Assembly (NCBI RefSeq): GCF_937127095.1
Contig: NZ_CAKZLP010000048.1
Coordinates: 1-64,000, forward strand
DNA length: 64,000 bases
Direction: 5' to 3'
From: an uncultured Amphritea sp.
GTDB taxonomy: Bacteria; Pseudomonadota; Gammaproteobacteria; Pseudomonadales; Balneatricaceae
Numbering within the stretch: position 1 is the first letter of the stretch; each line of letters starts with the position of its first letter. The notes under the pieces are model-generated. The model searched no databases. It was not told the origin of the DNA and worked only from the letters and a program-made list of their open reading frames with translations. The translations under genes were made by a program, and so were the position numbers. This document shows, piece by piece, positions 35,073-43,507 of the stretch.

Positions 35073-35172
35073 AGAGGCTTCCTCAGAAAGTGCAGAGCTG
35101 ATAACCCTATGAAAAACAGATGTTTAATTCACCTGAATTTAACAGCTAGTGTATCAAAAGATAGCAGAAAAG

Positions 35173-35191
35173 AGCCCGCAAGTAGCGGGCT
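35173..35191 (-). terminator. Rho-independent terminator of the cysI-cysH unit
   Basis: Arms 'agcccgc' (35173-35179) and 'gcgggct' (35185-35191); on the minus strand the stem is followed by 'CTTTTCT'. It lies 23 bases past the cysH stop. Confidence 0.75.
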
Positions 35192-35213
35192 TTGTAGGTT
35201 ATCGGTGATAAAT

Positions 35214-35978
35214 TTACTTCGGCAGAAAGTCCATTACATTGATCGGTTTGGCCTCCGCCTGCCCGGTTGGCGGCGTTCCAGGATGCAATCCACACTCACG
35301 GGTTTCAGGGTTTTCCCACCACCAGCGTCCGGCCCTGACATCTTCACCCGCAGCCACAGCCCGGGTACAGGGTGCACAACCAATACTTGGATAGTGCTGA
35401 TCATGCAATGCGTTGTAAGGCAGTTTATTGGCGTGGATATAAGCCCACACCTCTTTTTCAGTCCAGTCCGCCAGCGGATTAAACTTATCGATGCCATTAC
35501 CTTCGTCAAACTCTTTAAAGCCAATCTCATCGCGGGTAACCGACTGTTCACGACGCAGCCCGGTAATCCAGGCATCACGGTTCGTTAAAGCCCGTTTCAG
35601 CGGTTTGATCTTGCGCACAAAACAGCAACCTTTACGCATCTCCTGGCTTTCATAGAAGGCATTAACACCGTTCGTGCGGACGTAATCTTCAACATCGGTC
35701 GCTTCCGGGTAGTACACCTCAACCTGCAGATTGCGATAGAGTGCCTGCACGTCGGTCAGCAGCTTCAGTGTTTCTTCCGGCAAACGACCGGTATCCAGCA
35801 CAAACATGCCGATCTTCGGGGTATGCTTGCTGATCAGATCGGTAATCACCACATCTTCCGCACCCAGACTGTTGGCAAACACAACCTTACCTTCTGCATA
35901 CTCCGCAGCGGCCTGCTGCAAAACAGATATGGTATGGGTTATCTTCGCTTCTAGTGCGGCGGATATTTGTTCACTCAT
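35214..35978 (-). CDS. cysH: Adenylyl-sulfate (APS) reductase, CysH
   Basis: A 254-residue thioredoxin-dependent reductase. The substrate site is in 'ANSLGAEDVVITDLI' near 35-49 and the catalytic cysteine in the C-terminal 'RECGLH'. Two further cysteine pairs are present, 'KGCCFVRK' and 'SIGCAPCTRA'. These bind a [4Fe-4S] cluster and mark enzymes that reduce APS directly; the cluster-free E. coli PAPS enzyme lacks them. Sulfate reduction in this organism therefore need not use APS kinase. It starts 14 bases after the DUF934 gene in the cysI unit. Confidence 0.92.
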   Translation of the reverse strand: MSEQISAALEAKITHTISVLQQAAAEYAEGKVVFANSLGAEDVVITDLISKHTPKIGMFVLDTGRLPEETLKLLTDVQALYRNLQVEVYYPEATDVEDYVRTNGVNAFYESQEMRKGCCFVRKIKPLKRALTNRDAWITGLRREQSVTRDEIGFKEFDEGNGIDKFNPLADWTEKEVWAYIHANKLPYNALHDQHYPSIGCAPCTRAVAAGEDVRAGRWWWENPETRECGLHPGTPPTGQAEAKPINVMDFLPK

Positions 35979-35992
35979 CGCTCTGGCCCTGA

Positions 35993-36475
35993 TCAGTTCT
36001 GGCGGAAAATAGGTCGTTCATCATCAGCACTGCCCTGATAGTGCACCGGCACTTCACCAAAGGCGCTAACGATATCATCGCTGTAACGATCTGCCGGGAT
36101 CGCAAAAGCATCAAAACCACAGCGTTCCATATACTCCAGACGGTCACGGGTGACATCACCCTCGGCACGAATCTGCCCGGAAAAACCAGAACGGCGCAGG
36201 ATTCTGGCGAAACTGAAGCCCCGTCCATCGGTGAACGCCGGGAACTCAATGGCAACCAGTGACACCTTATCGAGATGCTGCAGAATCAGATTCAGATCCT
36301 GATCACCATTGATACGCACACCCAGTTTGCCCGCAGCATTGATCAGAGAGTCGGTATGTGCAGAAAACAACTCGTAGGGCACAACAATGTCTTCATCGAT
36401 GTGCGCAGAAAGATTGTCTTCATCAACCAGCAACCAACTGTCGTCAGCGACCACACGATTAATTAACAGCGGCAT
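35993..36475 (-). CDS. DUF934 protein of the sulfite reductase operon
   Basis: Started at ATG 36475, where 'AAGGAGAG' lies in the last codons of cysI; the frame above it only shadows cysI. The 160-residue protein has the DUF934 core: 'DLNLILQHLDKVSLVAIEFPAFTDGRGFSFARILR' over about 64-98 and 'GDVTRDRLEYMERCGFDAF'. The family almost always lies beside cysI and cysH, and is thought to help sulfite reductase; its mode of action is not established. It overlaps the cysI end by 17 bases, so it is translationally coupled. Confidence 0.88.
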   Translation of the reverse strand: MPLLINRVVADDSWLLVDEDNLSAHIDEDIVVPYELFSAHTDSLINAAGKLGVRINGDQDLNLILQHLDKVSLVAIEFPAFTDGRGFSFARILRRSGFSGQIRAEGDVTRDRLEYMERCGFDAFAIPADRYSDDIVSAFGEVPVHYQGSADDERPIFRQN

Positions 36476-38120
36476 AAACTCTCTCCTTAAACGGCTCGAG
36501 ACCGATACGGCGAACGGTTTCGATAAAACGCTCATCTTCACTACGGTTTGCAACATAAACCTGCAGGATCTTTTCAATGGTGTCGGCAACCTCAGCCTGA
36601 GGCACCGCTTTACCAATTATTTTACCCAGTGACGCATCCTCCCGTGAGGAGCCACCCAGGGTAATCTGGTAATAATCTTCCCCCCCCTTATCCACACCCA
36701 GAATACCGATATGGGCAACATGGTGATGGGCACAGGCGTTGATACAACCCGACATATTCAGTTTGATATCACCGATACCGTAGAGGTAATCAAGATCATC
36801 AAACTTTTCGTTGATCTGCTCAGCGACACCCAGTGTATGAGCATTCGCCAGGGAGCAGAAATCAAATCCGGGGCAGACAATCATATCGGTCAGGGTGCCA
36901 ATGTTGGCCCGTGCCAGATTGAGATCACGCAGAGACTGCCACAGGGTATACAGATCACCGGCTGCTACGTGAGCGAATACCAGATTCTGGTCGTGAGTAC
37001 TGCGGATCTCACCAAAGTTGAAGGTATCCGCCAGATCAGCAACCGCATCCAGCTGCACATCGGTGATATCACCCGGTGGCTTAAGATGAGGTTTCAGGGA
37101 GATCACCACCGCGCGGTATCCGGCAATTTTGTGCTCACGGGTATTGCGTTCATACCAGGCGCGGAACTCAGCGTTATCTTCCAGCTGGTTTTCCAGTACA
37201 GAGATACCGTCGACCGCATCAGACGCGTAGGGGTGCGGCGCAAAATAACCCTTAATTTTGGCGATATAGTCATCGGTCAGCGCCAACTCGGTGTTACGGA
37301 TCACGTCCCACTCGGCATCAACCCGATTTCTGAACTCGTCAATTCCCAGCGCATTCACCAGAATTTTGATGCGCGCTTTGTACTTGTTATCCCGACGTCC
37401 ATTCAGGTTATACACCCGCAGGATCGCTTCAAGGTAGGTCAGCAGATCCTGTTTTGGCAGGAACTCACGGATCACTTTGCCAATCACCGGGGTACGGCCC
37501 AGGCCACCGCCGACCAGTACTTCAAAACCGATCTCTCCTGCTGCATTTTTCACCATGTGCAGACCGATATCATGCACCTGTGACGCAGCCCGGTCCTCAG
37601 GGCCACCGGTGACGGCGATCTTGAACTTACGTGGCAGATAGGCAAATTCCGGGTGCAGTGTCGTCCACTGACGAATCATCTCACACCAGGGGCGCGGGTC
37701 TTCGATCTCATCCGCAATAACACCGGCGAAATGATCGGTGGTGGTATTGCGCAGACAGTTACCACTGGTCTGGATCGCATGCATCTGCACCTCTGCCAGT
37801 TCAGCCAGAATATCCGGCACCTCTTCCAGTTTCGGCCAGTTCAGCTGAACATTGGTCCGGGTGGTGAAGTGCGCATAGTTCTTATCATATTTACGGGTGA
37901 TATCTGCCAGCTTACGCACCTGAACAGAGTTCATCAGACCGTAAGGTACCGCAATACGCAGCATCGGAGCCTGACGCTGAATGTAAAGACCATTCATCAG
38001 ACGCAGGCCACGGAACTCCTCATCGGGAATTTCACCTGCCAGAAAACGGCGGGTCTGATCGCGATATTGCTCAACCCGCGCATTGATCAGATTCTGATCC
38101 TGTTCATTATATTGATACAT
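36459..38120 (-). CDS. cysI: Nitrite/sulfite reductase, hemoprotein beta subunit
   Basis: A 553-residue ferredoxin-type sulfite reductase. It has two sets of the iron-sulfur/siroheme half domains; the cluster cysteines are in 'VCPGFDFCSLANAHT' (near 421-435) and 'NMSGCINACAHHH' (near 463-475). 'NVQLNWPKLEEVPDI' and 'GNCLRNTTTDHFAGV' carry siroheme-contacting residues. It reduces sulfite to sulfide with siroheme from CysG. No cysJ flavoprotein is seen nearby, so ferredoxin is the likely donor. It is the first gene of the cysI-DUF934-cysH unit. Confidence 0.93.
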   Translation of the reverse strand: MYQYNEQDQNLINARVEQYRDQTRRFLAGEIPDEEFRGLRLMNGLYIQRQAPMLRIAVPYGLMNSVQVRKLADITRKYDKNYAHFTTRTNVQLNWPKLEEVPDILAELAEVQMHAIQTSGNCLRNTTTDHFAGVIADEIEDPRPWCEMIRQWTTLHPEFAYLPRKFKIAVTGGPEDRAASQVHDIGLHMVKNAAGEIGFEVLVGGGLGRTPVIGKVIREFLPKQDLLTYLEAILRVYNLNGRRDNKYKARIKILVNALGIDEFRNRVDAEWDVIRNTELALTDDYIAKIKGYFAPHPYASDAVDGISVLENQLEDNAEFRAWYERNTREHKIAGYRAVVISLKPHLKPPGDITDVQLDAVADLADTFNFGEIRSTHDQNLVFAHVAAGDLYTLWQSLRDLNLARANIGTLTDMIVCPGFDFCSLANAHTLGVAEQINEKFDDLDYLYGIGDIKLNMSGCINACAHHHVAHIGILGVDKGGEDYYQITLGGSSREDASLGKIIGKAVPQAEVADTIEKILQVYVANRSEDERFIETVRRIGLEPFKERVYAAVN

Positions 38121-38201
38121 TGTCTATTACCGCCGGTTAACCGGCCCTCACCCTTAAAAATTACAATTCAAAAATGCAGTCTTGCACTTGCAACCCGTTG
38201 C

Positions 38202-38987
38202 TTAGCCTGCCAGTACAAAGCGCATGCCAATCGCCAGCAACAGTGTTCCCATAATGGGCTGTATCACTCTCGGTGACAGCTTGCTGCCAAAATGACTACC
38301 CAGGAAAACGCCCGGCAGCGAACCGATCACCAGACATAGCAGCAACCAGAGATCCACATTCCCCATCCCATAGTGCCCGGCCCCGGCAACACTGGTCAGC
38401 ACCACAGCATGCACCAGATCAGTACCCACCAGCGTCTGCATCGTCATCCGCGGATAGAGAAGAATAAGTAATGCTGTGCCCAGCGCACCAGCCCCCACAG
38501 AAGAGAGAGTCACTAAGGCTCCGAGTACGATCCCCATGATAAGCGTCACATAGGGACGATAGCGACGACCCTGCTTTTCAAACCGGGTGCCTTCAAGCTT
38601 AATAACGGACTCTCTTATCCGGGTTCTGAAAAACACCGCCACAGAGGTGAGAACCAACGACACCCCCAGCGTTATGTTCATCAGATATTCAACTTTCTCA
38701 AGCCCGCCCAGACCGTCGAGATAATTCAGCGTCAGCAGCGATCCGGGGATACTACCACCGAGCAGCAAAAACACCACCCGCCACTCAACCAGTTTTTTGC
38801 GGGCGTAGGAGATACTGCCGCCAAATTTAGTAATCGCTGCATACAACAAATCAGTACTGACTGCTGTCACTGGCGGAATACCGAAGACAACAATGAGTAT
38901 GGGCGTCATTAAAGCGCCACCACCTATCCCTGTCAGGCCGACTATAAAACCAACCACCAGGCCGGCAAAGCTGTATGCTATTTCCAT
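38202..38987 (-). CDS. TauE/SafE family sulfite/organosulfonate exporter
   Basis: Started at ATG 38987 ('MEIAYSFAGLVVGF'); a GTG 18 bases earlier is an alternative. The 261-residue membrane protein has about eight helices. Two repeats of the family pattern are seen: 'GFIVGLTGIGGGALMTPIL' in the first half and 'LVTLSSVGAGALGTALLILL' in the second. The family exports sulfite or sulfoacetate. It lies just upstream of cysI on the same strand, so removal of excess sulfite is a reasonable role. Confidence 0.85.
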   Translation of the reverse strand: MEIAYSFAGLVVGFIVGLTGIGGGALMTPILIVVFGIPPVTAVSTDLLYAAITKFGGSISYARKKLVEWRVVFLLLGGSIPGSLLTLNYLDGLGGLEKVEYLMNITLGVSLVLTSVAVFFRTRIRESVIKLEGTRFEKQGRRYRPYVTLIMGIVLGALVTLSSVGAGALGTALLILLYPRMTMQTLVGTDLVHAVVLTSVAGAGHYGMGNVDLWLLLCLVIGSLPGVFLGSHFGSKLSPRVIQPIMGTLLLAIGMRFVLAG

Positions 38988-39365
38988 CAACGTTCTCAGC
39001 TGCACTACAAAAAGTTGCCCGTCATATTTCAGACGGATTACCGCAAAATCAGAATGCGCTATAATAGCCAGCGCTCTTTATAACTCAAAATAATAATTAT
39101 TAATTTATTAATTCCTTTTTGATATAAGAGACTTTGACGGCGAGATCTACTCAAATGTAAAGCACTCATTCGTATAGAGCAGCACCTTCTTATTCCTAAA
39201 AGTTACTAAAACATTCCAACATATTCTTTTTGATTTTAAAAATAGATCTGCCATAATAGCCGCCATTATAAGGTAGCGTATCGCTTATGCTGGCTAATCC
39301 ATCAGGATCTGCAGCGCTGGGCGCTACCGTGACATTTATCAGGTATGCGGAAAGAGTTAATCACT
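38988..39365 (+). promoter_or_regulatory. AT-rich promoter region upstream of cysDN
   Basis: No gene is seen in these bases. The region is AT-rich (especially 39090-39260) and lies between the divergent TauE and cysD genes. An inverted pair 'ggtagcg' (39272-39278) and 'cgctacc' (39324-39330) is present. Cys genes of gammaproteobacteria are usually activated by CysB, but no clear CysB site can be defined by eye. Confidence 0.35.
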
Positions 39366-40283
39366 ATGAGTCAATTGCCGGAACACAGACTGACCCACCT
39401 GCGTCAGCTGGAAGCAGAAAGCATTCACATTATTCGCGAAGTTGCATCGGAGTTTGAAAATCCGGTCATGCTTTACTCCGTCGGTAAAGATTCGGCGGTC
39501 ATGCTGCATCTGGCCCGTAAAGCTTTCTATCCAGGTAAACCGCCCTTTCCCCTGATGCATGTTGATACCACCTGGAAGTTCAAAGAGATGATCAGCTTCC
39601 GCGATAAGATGGCGGAAGAAGCAGGTATGGATCTGATAGTACATATCAACCAGGAAGGCGTTGATATGGGTATTGGCCCCTTTACCCATGGGTCAAAAAA
39701 ACACACTGATGTGATGAAGACCCAGGGCCTGAAACAGGCATTGAATAAATATAAGTTTGATGCTGCCTTTGGTGGCGCGCGTCGTGACGAGGAGAAATCC
39801 CGGGCGAAAGAGCGGGTATTCTCATTCCGCGACAAGAACCATCGCTGGGACCCGAAGAACCAGCGCCCCGAGCTGTGGAACACTTTTAATACCCGTATTG
39901 ATAAAGGCGAAAGCATCCGTGTTTTCCCTCTGTCTAACTGGACCGAGCTGGATATCTGGCAGTATATCTATCTGGAAAGCATCCCGATTGTACCGCTCTA
40001 CTTTGCGGCTGAACGCCCGATTGTGGTTCGTGATGGGGTTGAGATCATGGTGGATGATGAGCGCCTACCGCTGGACGAGGGTGAAGTGCCAGAGATGAAG
40101 ATGGTTCGCTTCCGCACCCTGGGTTGCTACCCCTTAACCGGTGCCGTTGAATCTTCCGCGCAAACCCTGCCTGAGATTATTCAGGAGATGCTGCTGACCA
40201 CAACCTCCGAGCGTCAGGGCCGGGTAATCGATAACGACGGCGCTGGATCGATGGAACAGAAGAAGATGGAAGGTTACTTCTAA
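39366..40283 (+). CDS. cysD: Sulfate adenylyltransferase subunit 2
   Basis: Started at ATG 39366, with 'GGAAAGAG' ahead of it. The 305-residue PP-loop protein has '[19 protein letters not shown]' near 39-57 (the PP motif), '[19 protein letters not shown]' near 132-150, and '[15 protein letters not shown]'. With CysN it makes APS from sulfate and ATP. It is followed by cysN after 69 bases. Confidence 0.96.
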   Translation: MSQLPEHRLTHLRQLEAESIHIIREVASEFENPVMLYSVGKDSAVMLHLARKAFYPGKPPFPLMHVDTTWKFKEMISFRDKMAEEAGMDLIVHINQEGVDMGIGPFTHGSKKHTDVMKTQGLKQALNKYKFDAAFGGARRDEEKSRAKERVFSFRDKNHRWDPKNQRPELWNTFNTRIDKGESIRVFPLSNWTELDIWQYIYLESIPIVPLYFAAERPIVVRDGVEIMVDDERLPLDEGEVPEMKMVRFRTLGCYPLTGAVESSAQTLPEIIQEMLLTTTSERQGRVIDNDGAGSMEQKKMEGYF

Positions 40284-40352
40284 CGCTTTTGTTGCCACCA
40301 ACAGAACCTCAGTGACAGCACTGTACAGAATTTAAGAATACGGAACACAATC

Positions 40353-42071
40353 ATGAGTCATCAGTCCGATCTGATCGCCAGCGATATCGAAGCTTATCTG
40401 GCACAGCATGAAAACAAAGAACTACTGCGCTTTCTTACCTGCGGCAGCGTAGATGATGGTAAATCGACCCTGATCGGTCGTCTGTTACACGATTCCAAAA
40501 TGATCTATGAAGATCAACTAGCTGCACTGCACGCAGACAACGCCAAAGTCGGTAATGCCGGTGCGGAACTGGATCTGGCACTGCTGGTTGATGGTCTGCA
40601 AGCCGAGCGTGAACAGGGTATCACCATCGATGTGGCTTACCGTTACTTCTCAACCGAGAAGCGTAAGTTTATCATCGCTGACACCCCCGGACATGAGCAG
40701 TACACCCGCAACATGGCCACCGGCGCATCTACCTGTGATCTGGCGATTATTCTTATCGATGCCCGCCACGGTGTTCAGGTTCAGACCAAGCGTCACAGCT
40801 TTATTGTGTCCCTGCTGGGTATCAAACACACCATCGTCGCCATCAACAAGATGGACCTGGTGGACTACAGTGAAGCCCGTTACGAAGAGATTAAGCAGGA
40901 TTACCTCAGTTTCGCCGCCGATCTGGATCTGAAGGATATCCATTTTGTCGCATTATCGGCCCTCAAAGGCGATAACGTCGTCAACCTGAGCGAGAATATG
41001 CCGTGGTATAGAGAAGCGCCACTGATGCAGTATCTGGAAACGATTGAGATCGCCAATGACCAGAACTTCGAGCAGCTGCGCTTCCCGGTGCAGTATGTTA
41101 ACCGCCCTAACCTGGATTTCCGTGGCTATTGCGGCACACTGGGCTCCGGTGTGGTACGCCCGGGTGATGCGATCACCGTACTGCCATCTGGCAAGAGCAG
41201 CCGGGTGAAATCGATTGTCTCGTTTGATGGTGAACTGCAGGAAGCGTTTCCACCGATGGCGGTGACTCTGACACTGGAAGATGAGATCGACATCAGCCGT
41301 GGCGATATGATCGTGCACAGCAGTGATAACACTCAGGTCAGCAACCGCTTTGATGCGATGGTTGTGTGGATGGCCGAACAGCAACTGATCCCCGGCCGTC
41401 AATATGATATCAAAATGGCGACTCAAACCGTTGCTGGCGGCATCAGCAGTATTCGTTACTGCGTAGACGTCAACACTCAGCAAGCACACCCGGCGGCAAC
41501 TCTGAAACTGAATGAGATTGGCCGCTGTGAAATCACCCTCGAGCGCCCGGTTGTGACGGACGATTACCGTTCTCACCACACCACCGGCTCATTTATCATC
41601 ATTGACCGACTCACTAACATCACCGTGGCGGCCGGTATGATCGCTGCGGATGACGGTGAAAACAATATTGTCAGCGACAATCTGGTGACCACCACCAGCG
41701 CTATCAGCAAACAGGACCGGGAGCGTCGTTTTGGTCAGCAAGCACTGACTCTGGCGATCCGTGGCGGCTCTCAGGAGCAGCGCGATACCCTGCTGTATAC
41801 TACTGAGCGCCAGTTGTTCAATCAGGGCCGCGCAGTGGCGGTGCTGAACAACAGCACAGTGACAGCGGAGATCGGCCAGGTGATCAGCCTGTTCAATGAG
41901 AATGGCCTGCTGGTGCTCACCGATGCCGCTACAACAGCGTTGCCTGATGCTGCTCTGATGGTTGATCTGGATGGCGGCAGTGCCGACCTGAGCCTAAACG
42001 CTTCAGCACAGCCTGTCGCGGCTCAGGCCAATGCGATTCTGGAACTGTTACGCGAAAACGGCGCAATCTGA
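40353..42071 (+). CDS. cysN: Sulfate adenylyltransferase subunit 1 with a degenerate APS-kinase-like tail
   Basis: A 572-residue GTPase. Residues 1-~430 are standard CysN: P-loop '[15 protein letters not shown]' near 31-45, '[17 protein letters not shown]' near 110-126 and 'NKMDLVDY' near 165. E. coli CysN ends near 475. Here about 110-120 more residues follow after '[19 protein letters not shown]'. Their order recalls the APS kinase of CysNC fusions ('...RGHRGAVLWLTG'; C-terminal 'ELLREN/RG'), but the GxxxxGKS P-loop is replaced by 'RGGSQEQRD' and the DGDN motif is missing, so it cannot bind ATP in the usual way. With an APS-type CysH the kinase step is not needed. Normal CysN activity is expected. 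Confidence 0.92.
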   Translation: MSHQSDLIASDIEAYLAQHENKELLRFLTCGSVDDGKSTLIGRLLHDSKMIYEDQLAALHADNAKVGNAGAELDLALLVDGLQAEREQGITIDVAYRYFSTEKRKFIIADTPGHEQYTRNMATGASTCDLAIILIDARHGVQVQTKRHSFIVSLLGIKHTIVAINKMDLVDYSEARYEEIKQDYLSFAADLDLKDIHFVALSALKGDNVVNLSENMPWYREAPLMQYLETIEIANDQNFEQLRFPVQYVNRPNLDFRGYCGTLGSGVVRPGDAITVLPSGKSSRVKSIVSFDGELQEAFPPMAVTLTLEDEIDISRGDMIVHSSDNTQVSNRFDAMVVWMAEQQLIPGRQYDIKMATQTVAGGISSIRYCVDVNTQQAHPAATLKLNEIGRCEITLERPVVTDDYRSHHTTGSFIIIDRLTNITVAAGMIAADDGENNIVSDNLVTTTSAISKQDRERRFGQQALTLAIRGGSQEQRDTLLYTTERQLFNQGRAVAVLNNSTVTAEIGQVISLFNENGLLVLTDAATTALPDAALMVDLDGGSADLSLNASAQPVAAQANAILELLRENGAI

Positions 42072-42096
42072 TTCTGCGCGATACTAACGACATACT

Positions 42097-42126
42097 ATCC
42101 GGGTCTGATTCAGTTCAGACCCGGAT
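42097..42126 (+). terminator. 12-bp hairpin after cysN
   Basis: Arms 'atccgggtctga' (42097-42108) and 'tcagacccggat' (42115-42126) are exact complements with a six-base loop. It lies 26 bases past the cysN stop. The T-run is poor ('aatcgtt'), so termination may be partial. Confidence 0.6.
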
Positions 42127-42316
42127 AATCGTTAAAGGCCGGAATTAACCTGTACAGCGGCAAATACAGCTGCTTTTCATGACGCAGGTGCAGAAAAATT
42201 GAGACACATCAACCATAAAGCTATACCGGAAAGTCGCTAAAATCGGTAAACTTTAGAACTTTCTAATTTTAAGGCCGTACCGGTAGCCCGATACCGGTGA
42301 TGATGTAACGAATCTT

Positions 42317-42898
42317 ATGACTGATTATCTGCTAATAATTATCAGCACCGTTCTGGTGAACAACTTCGTACTGGTTCAGTTTTTGGGTCTGTGCCCCTTT
42401 ATGGGCGTGTCCAATAAGCTTGAAACGGCGATGGGGATGTCACTGGCCACCACGTTTGTGCTCACACTATCGTCAATTTGCAGTTATCTCGTCTACACCT
42501 ATCTGCTGGAACCACTGGACCTGACCTACCTGAAAACCATCTCCTTTATTCTGGTGATTGCGGTCGTTGTGCAGTTCACCGAAATGGTGGTGCGTAAAAC
42601 CAGCCCGCTGCTCTACAAGTTACTGGGTATCTTCCTGCCGCTGATTACAACCAACTGTGCCGTTCTTGGTGTGGCACTGCTGAACATTAAAAAGATGAAC
42701 GGCTTTGTTGAGTCAATCGCCTATGGTTTTGGCGCTGCGGTGGGTTTTTCCCTGGCGCTGATTTTGTTTTCCGCCATGCGGGAACGTATCGCCGTTGCTG
42801 ACGTACCGGTTCCGTTTCAGGGAACCGCGATCGGCATGGTGACTGCGGGCCTGATGTCACTCGCCTTCCTCGGTTTTACCGGTCTGGTTCAGTTTTAA
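42317..42898 (+). CDS. rnfA: Rnf/Rsx electron transport complex subunit A
   Basis: A 193-residue membrane protein with six helices and the family ends '[19 protein letters not shown]' and '[14 protein letters not shown]'. '[18 protein letters not shown]' and '[12 protein letters not shown]' carry the cysteines that hold the membrane [2Fe-2S] cluster shared with RnfE. The complex couples NADH and ferredoxin exchange to ion flow or reduces SoxR. First gene of rnfABCDGE. Confidence 0.96.
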   Translation: MTDYLLIIISTVLVNNFVLVQFLGLCPFMGVSNKLETAMGMSLATTFVLTLSSICSYLVYTYLLEPLDLTYLKTISFILVIAVVVQFTEMVVRKTSPLLYKLLGIFLPLITTNCAVLGVALLNIKKMNGFVESIAYGFGAAVGFSLALILFSAMRERIAVADVPVPFQGTAIGMVTAGLMSLAFLGFTGLVQF

Positions 42899-42907
42899 GG
42901 AGTTACC

Positions 42908-43507
42908 GTGAGCGCTGTATTAATTGCCGTGCTGGTATTGTTGGGACTGGGCCTGGTATTCGGTATCCTGCTGGGCTATTCCTCAATCCGCTTTAAAGTC
43001 GAAGGCAACCCTCTGGTTGACCAGGTCGACTCGCTGCTGCCCCAAACCCAGTGCGGTCAGTGCGGCCATCCGGGCTGTCGTCCCTATGCCGAAGCGATTG
43101 TTAACAACGAAGAGGCGATTAACAAGTGCCCTCCCGGCGGCCAAAGCACCATCGAAGCTCTGGCAGACCTGTTGGATGTCGAAGCAACTCCACTGGATTC
43201 CGAGCACGGCGAAGAGCAGATTAAGAAAGTCGCCTACATCCGCGAAGATGAATGTATCGGCTGCACCAAGTGCATCCAGGCCTGCCCTGTAGACGCGATT
43301 CTCGGTGCAGCAAAACAGATGCACACCGTTATTGTGTCCGAATGTACCGGCTGTGATCTGTGCGTTGAACCCTGCCCTGTTGACTGTATTGATATGTTAC
43401 CCATCGAACCCACGCTGAACAGCTGGCAGTGGCCAGTGCCGAAATCGGGCGTAGAACTAATTGCCACCGACCGCCATCCGGGGATCGCTCAGGAGGCAGA
43501 CGCATGA
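42908..43507 (+). CDS. rnfB: Rnf/Rsx electron transport complex subunit B
   Basis: A 199-residue iron-sulfur protein with a GTG start and 'AAGGAG' ahead. An N-terminal membrane helix (4-26) is followed by a cluster-binding '[17 protein letters not shown]' segment, and then two ferredoxin motifs: '[16 protein letters not shown]' and '[16 protein letters not shown]'. It passes electrons between ferredoxin and the membrane part of the complex. Its stop overlaps the rnfC ATG (ATGA). Confidence 0.96.
   Translation: MSAVLIAVLVLLGLGLVFGILLGYSSIRFKVEGNPLVDQVDSLLPQTQCGQCGHPGCRPYAEAIVNNEEAINKCPPGGQSTIEALADLLDVEATPLDSEHGEEQIKKVAYIREDECIGCTKCIQACPVDAILGAAKQMHTVIVSECTGCDLCVEPCPVDCIDMLPIEPTLNSWQWPVPKSGVELIATDRHPGIAQEADA

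Noticed and set aside
36711..37583. 290-residue plus-strand frame opposite cysI
   Set aside because: Antisense shadow of a certain gene; composition is that of a reversed reading frame.
41700..42071. CysN C-terminus as a working APS kinase (CysNC fusion)
   Set aside because: The P-loop and DGDN motifs are missing, so I describe it as a degenerate tail only.
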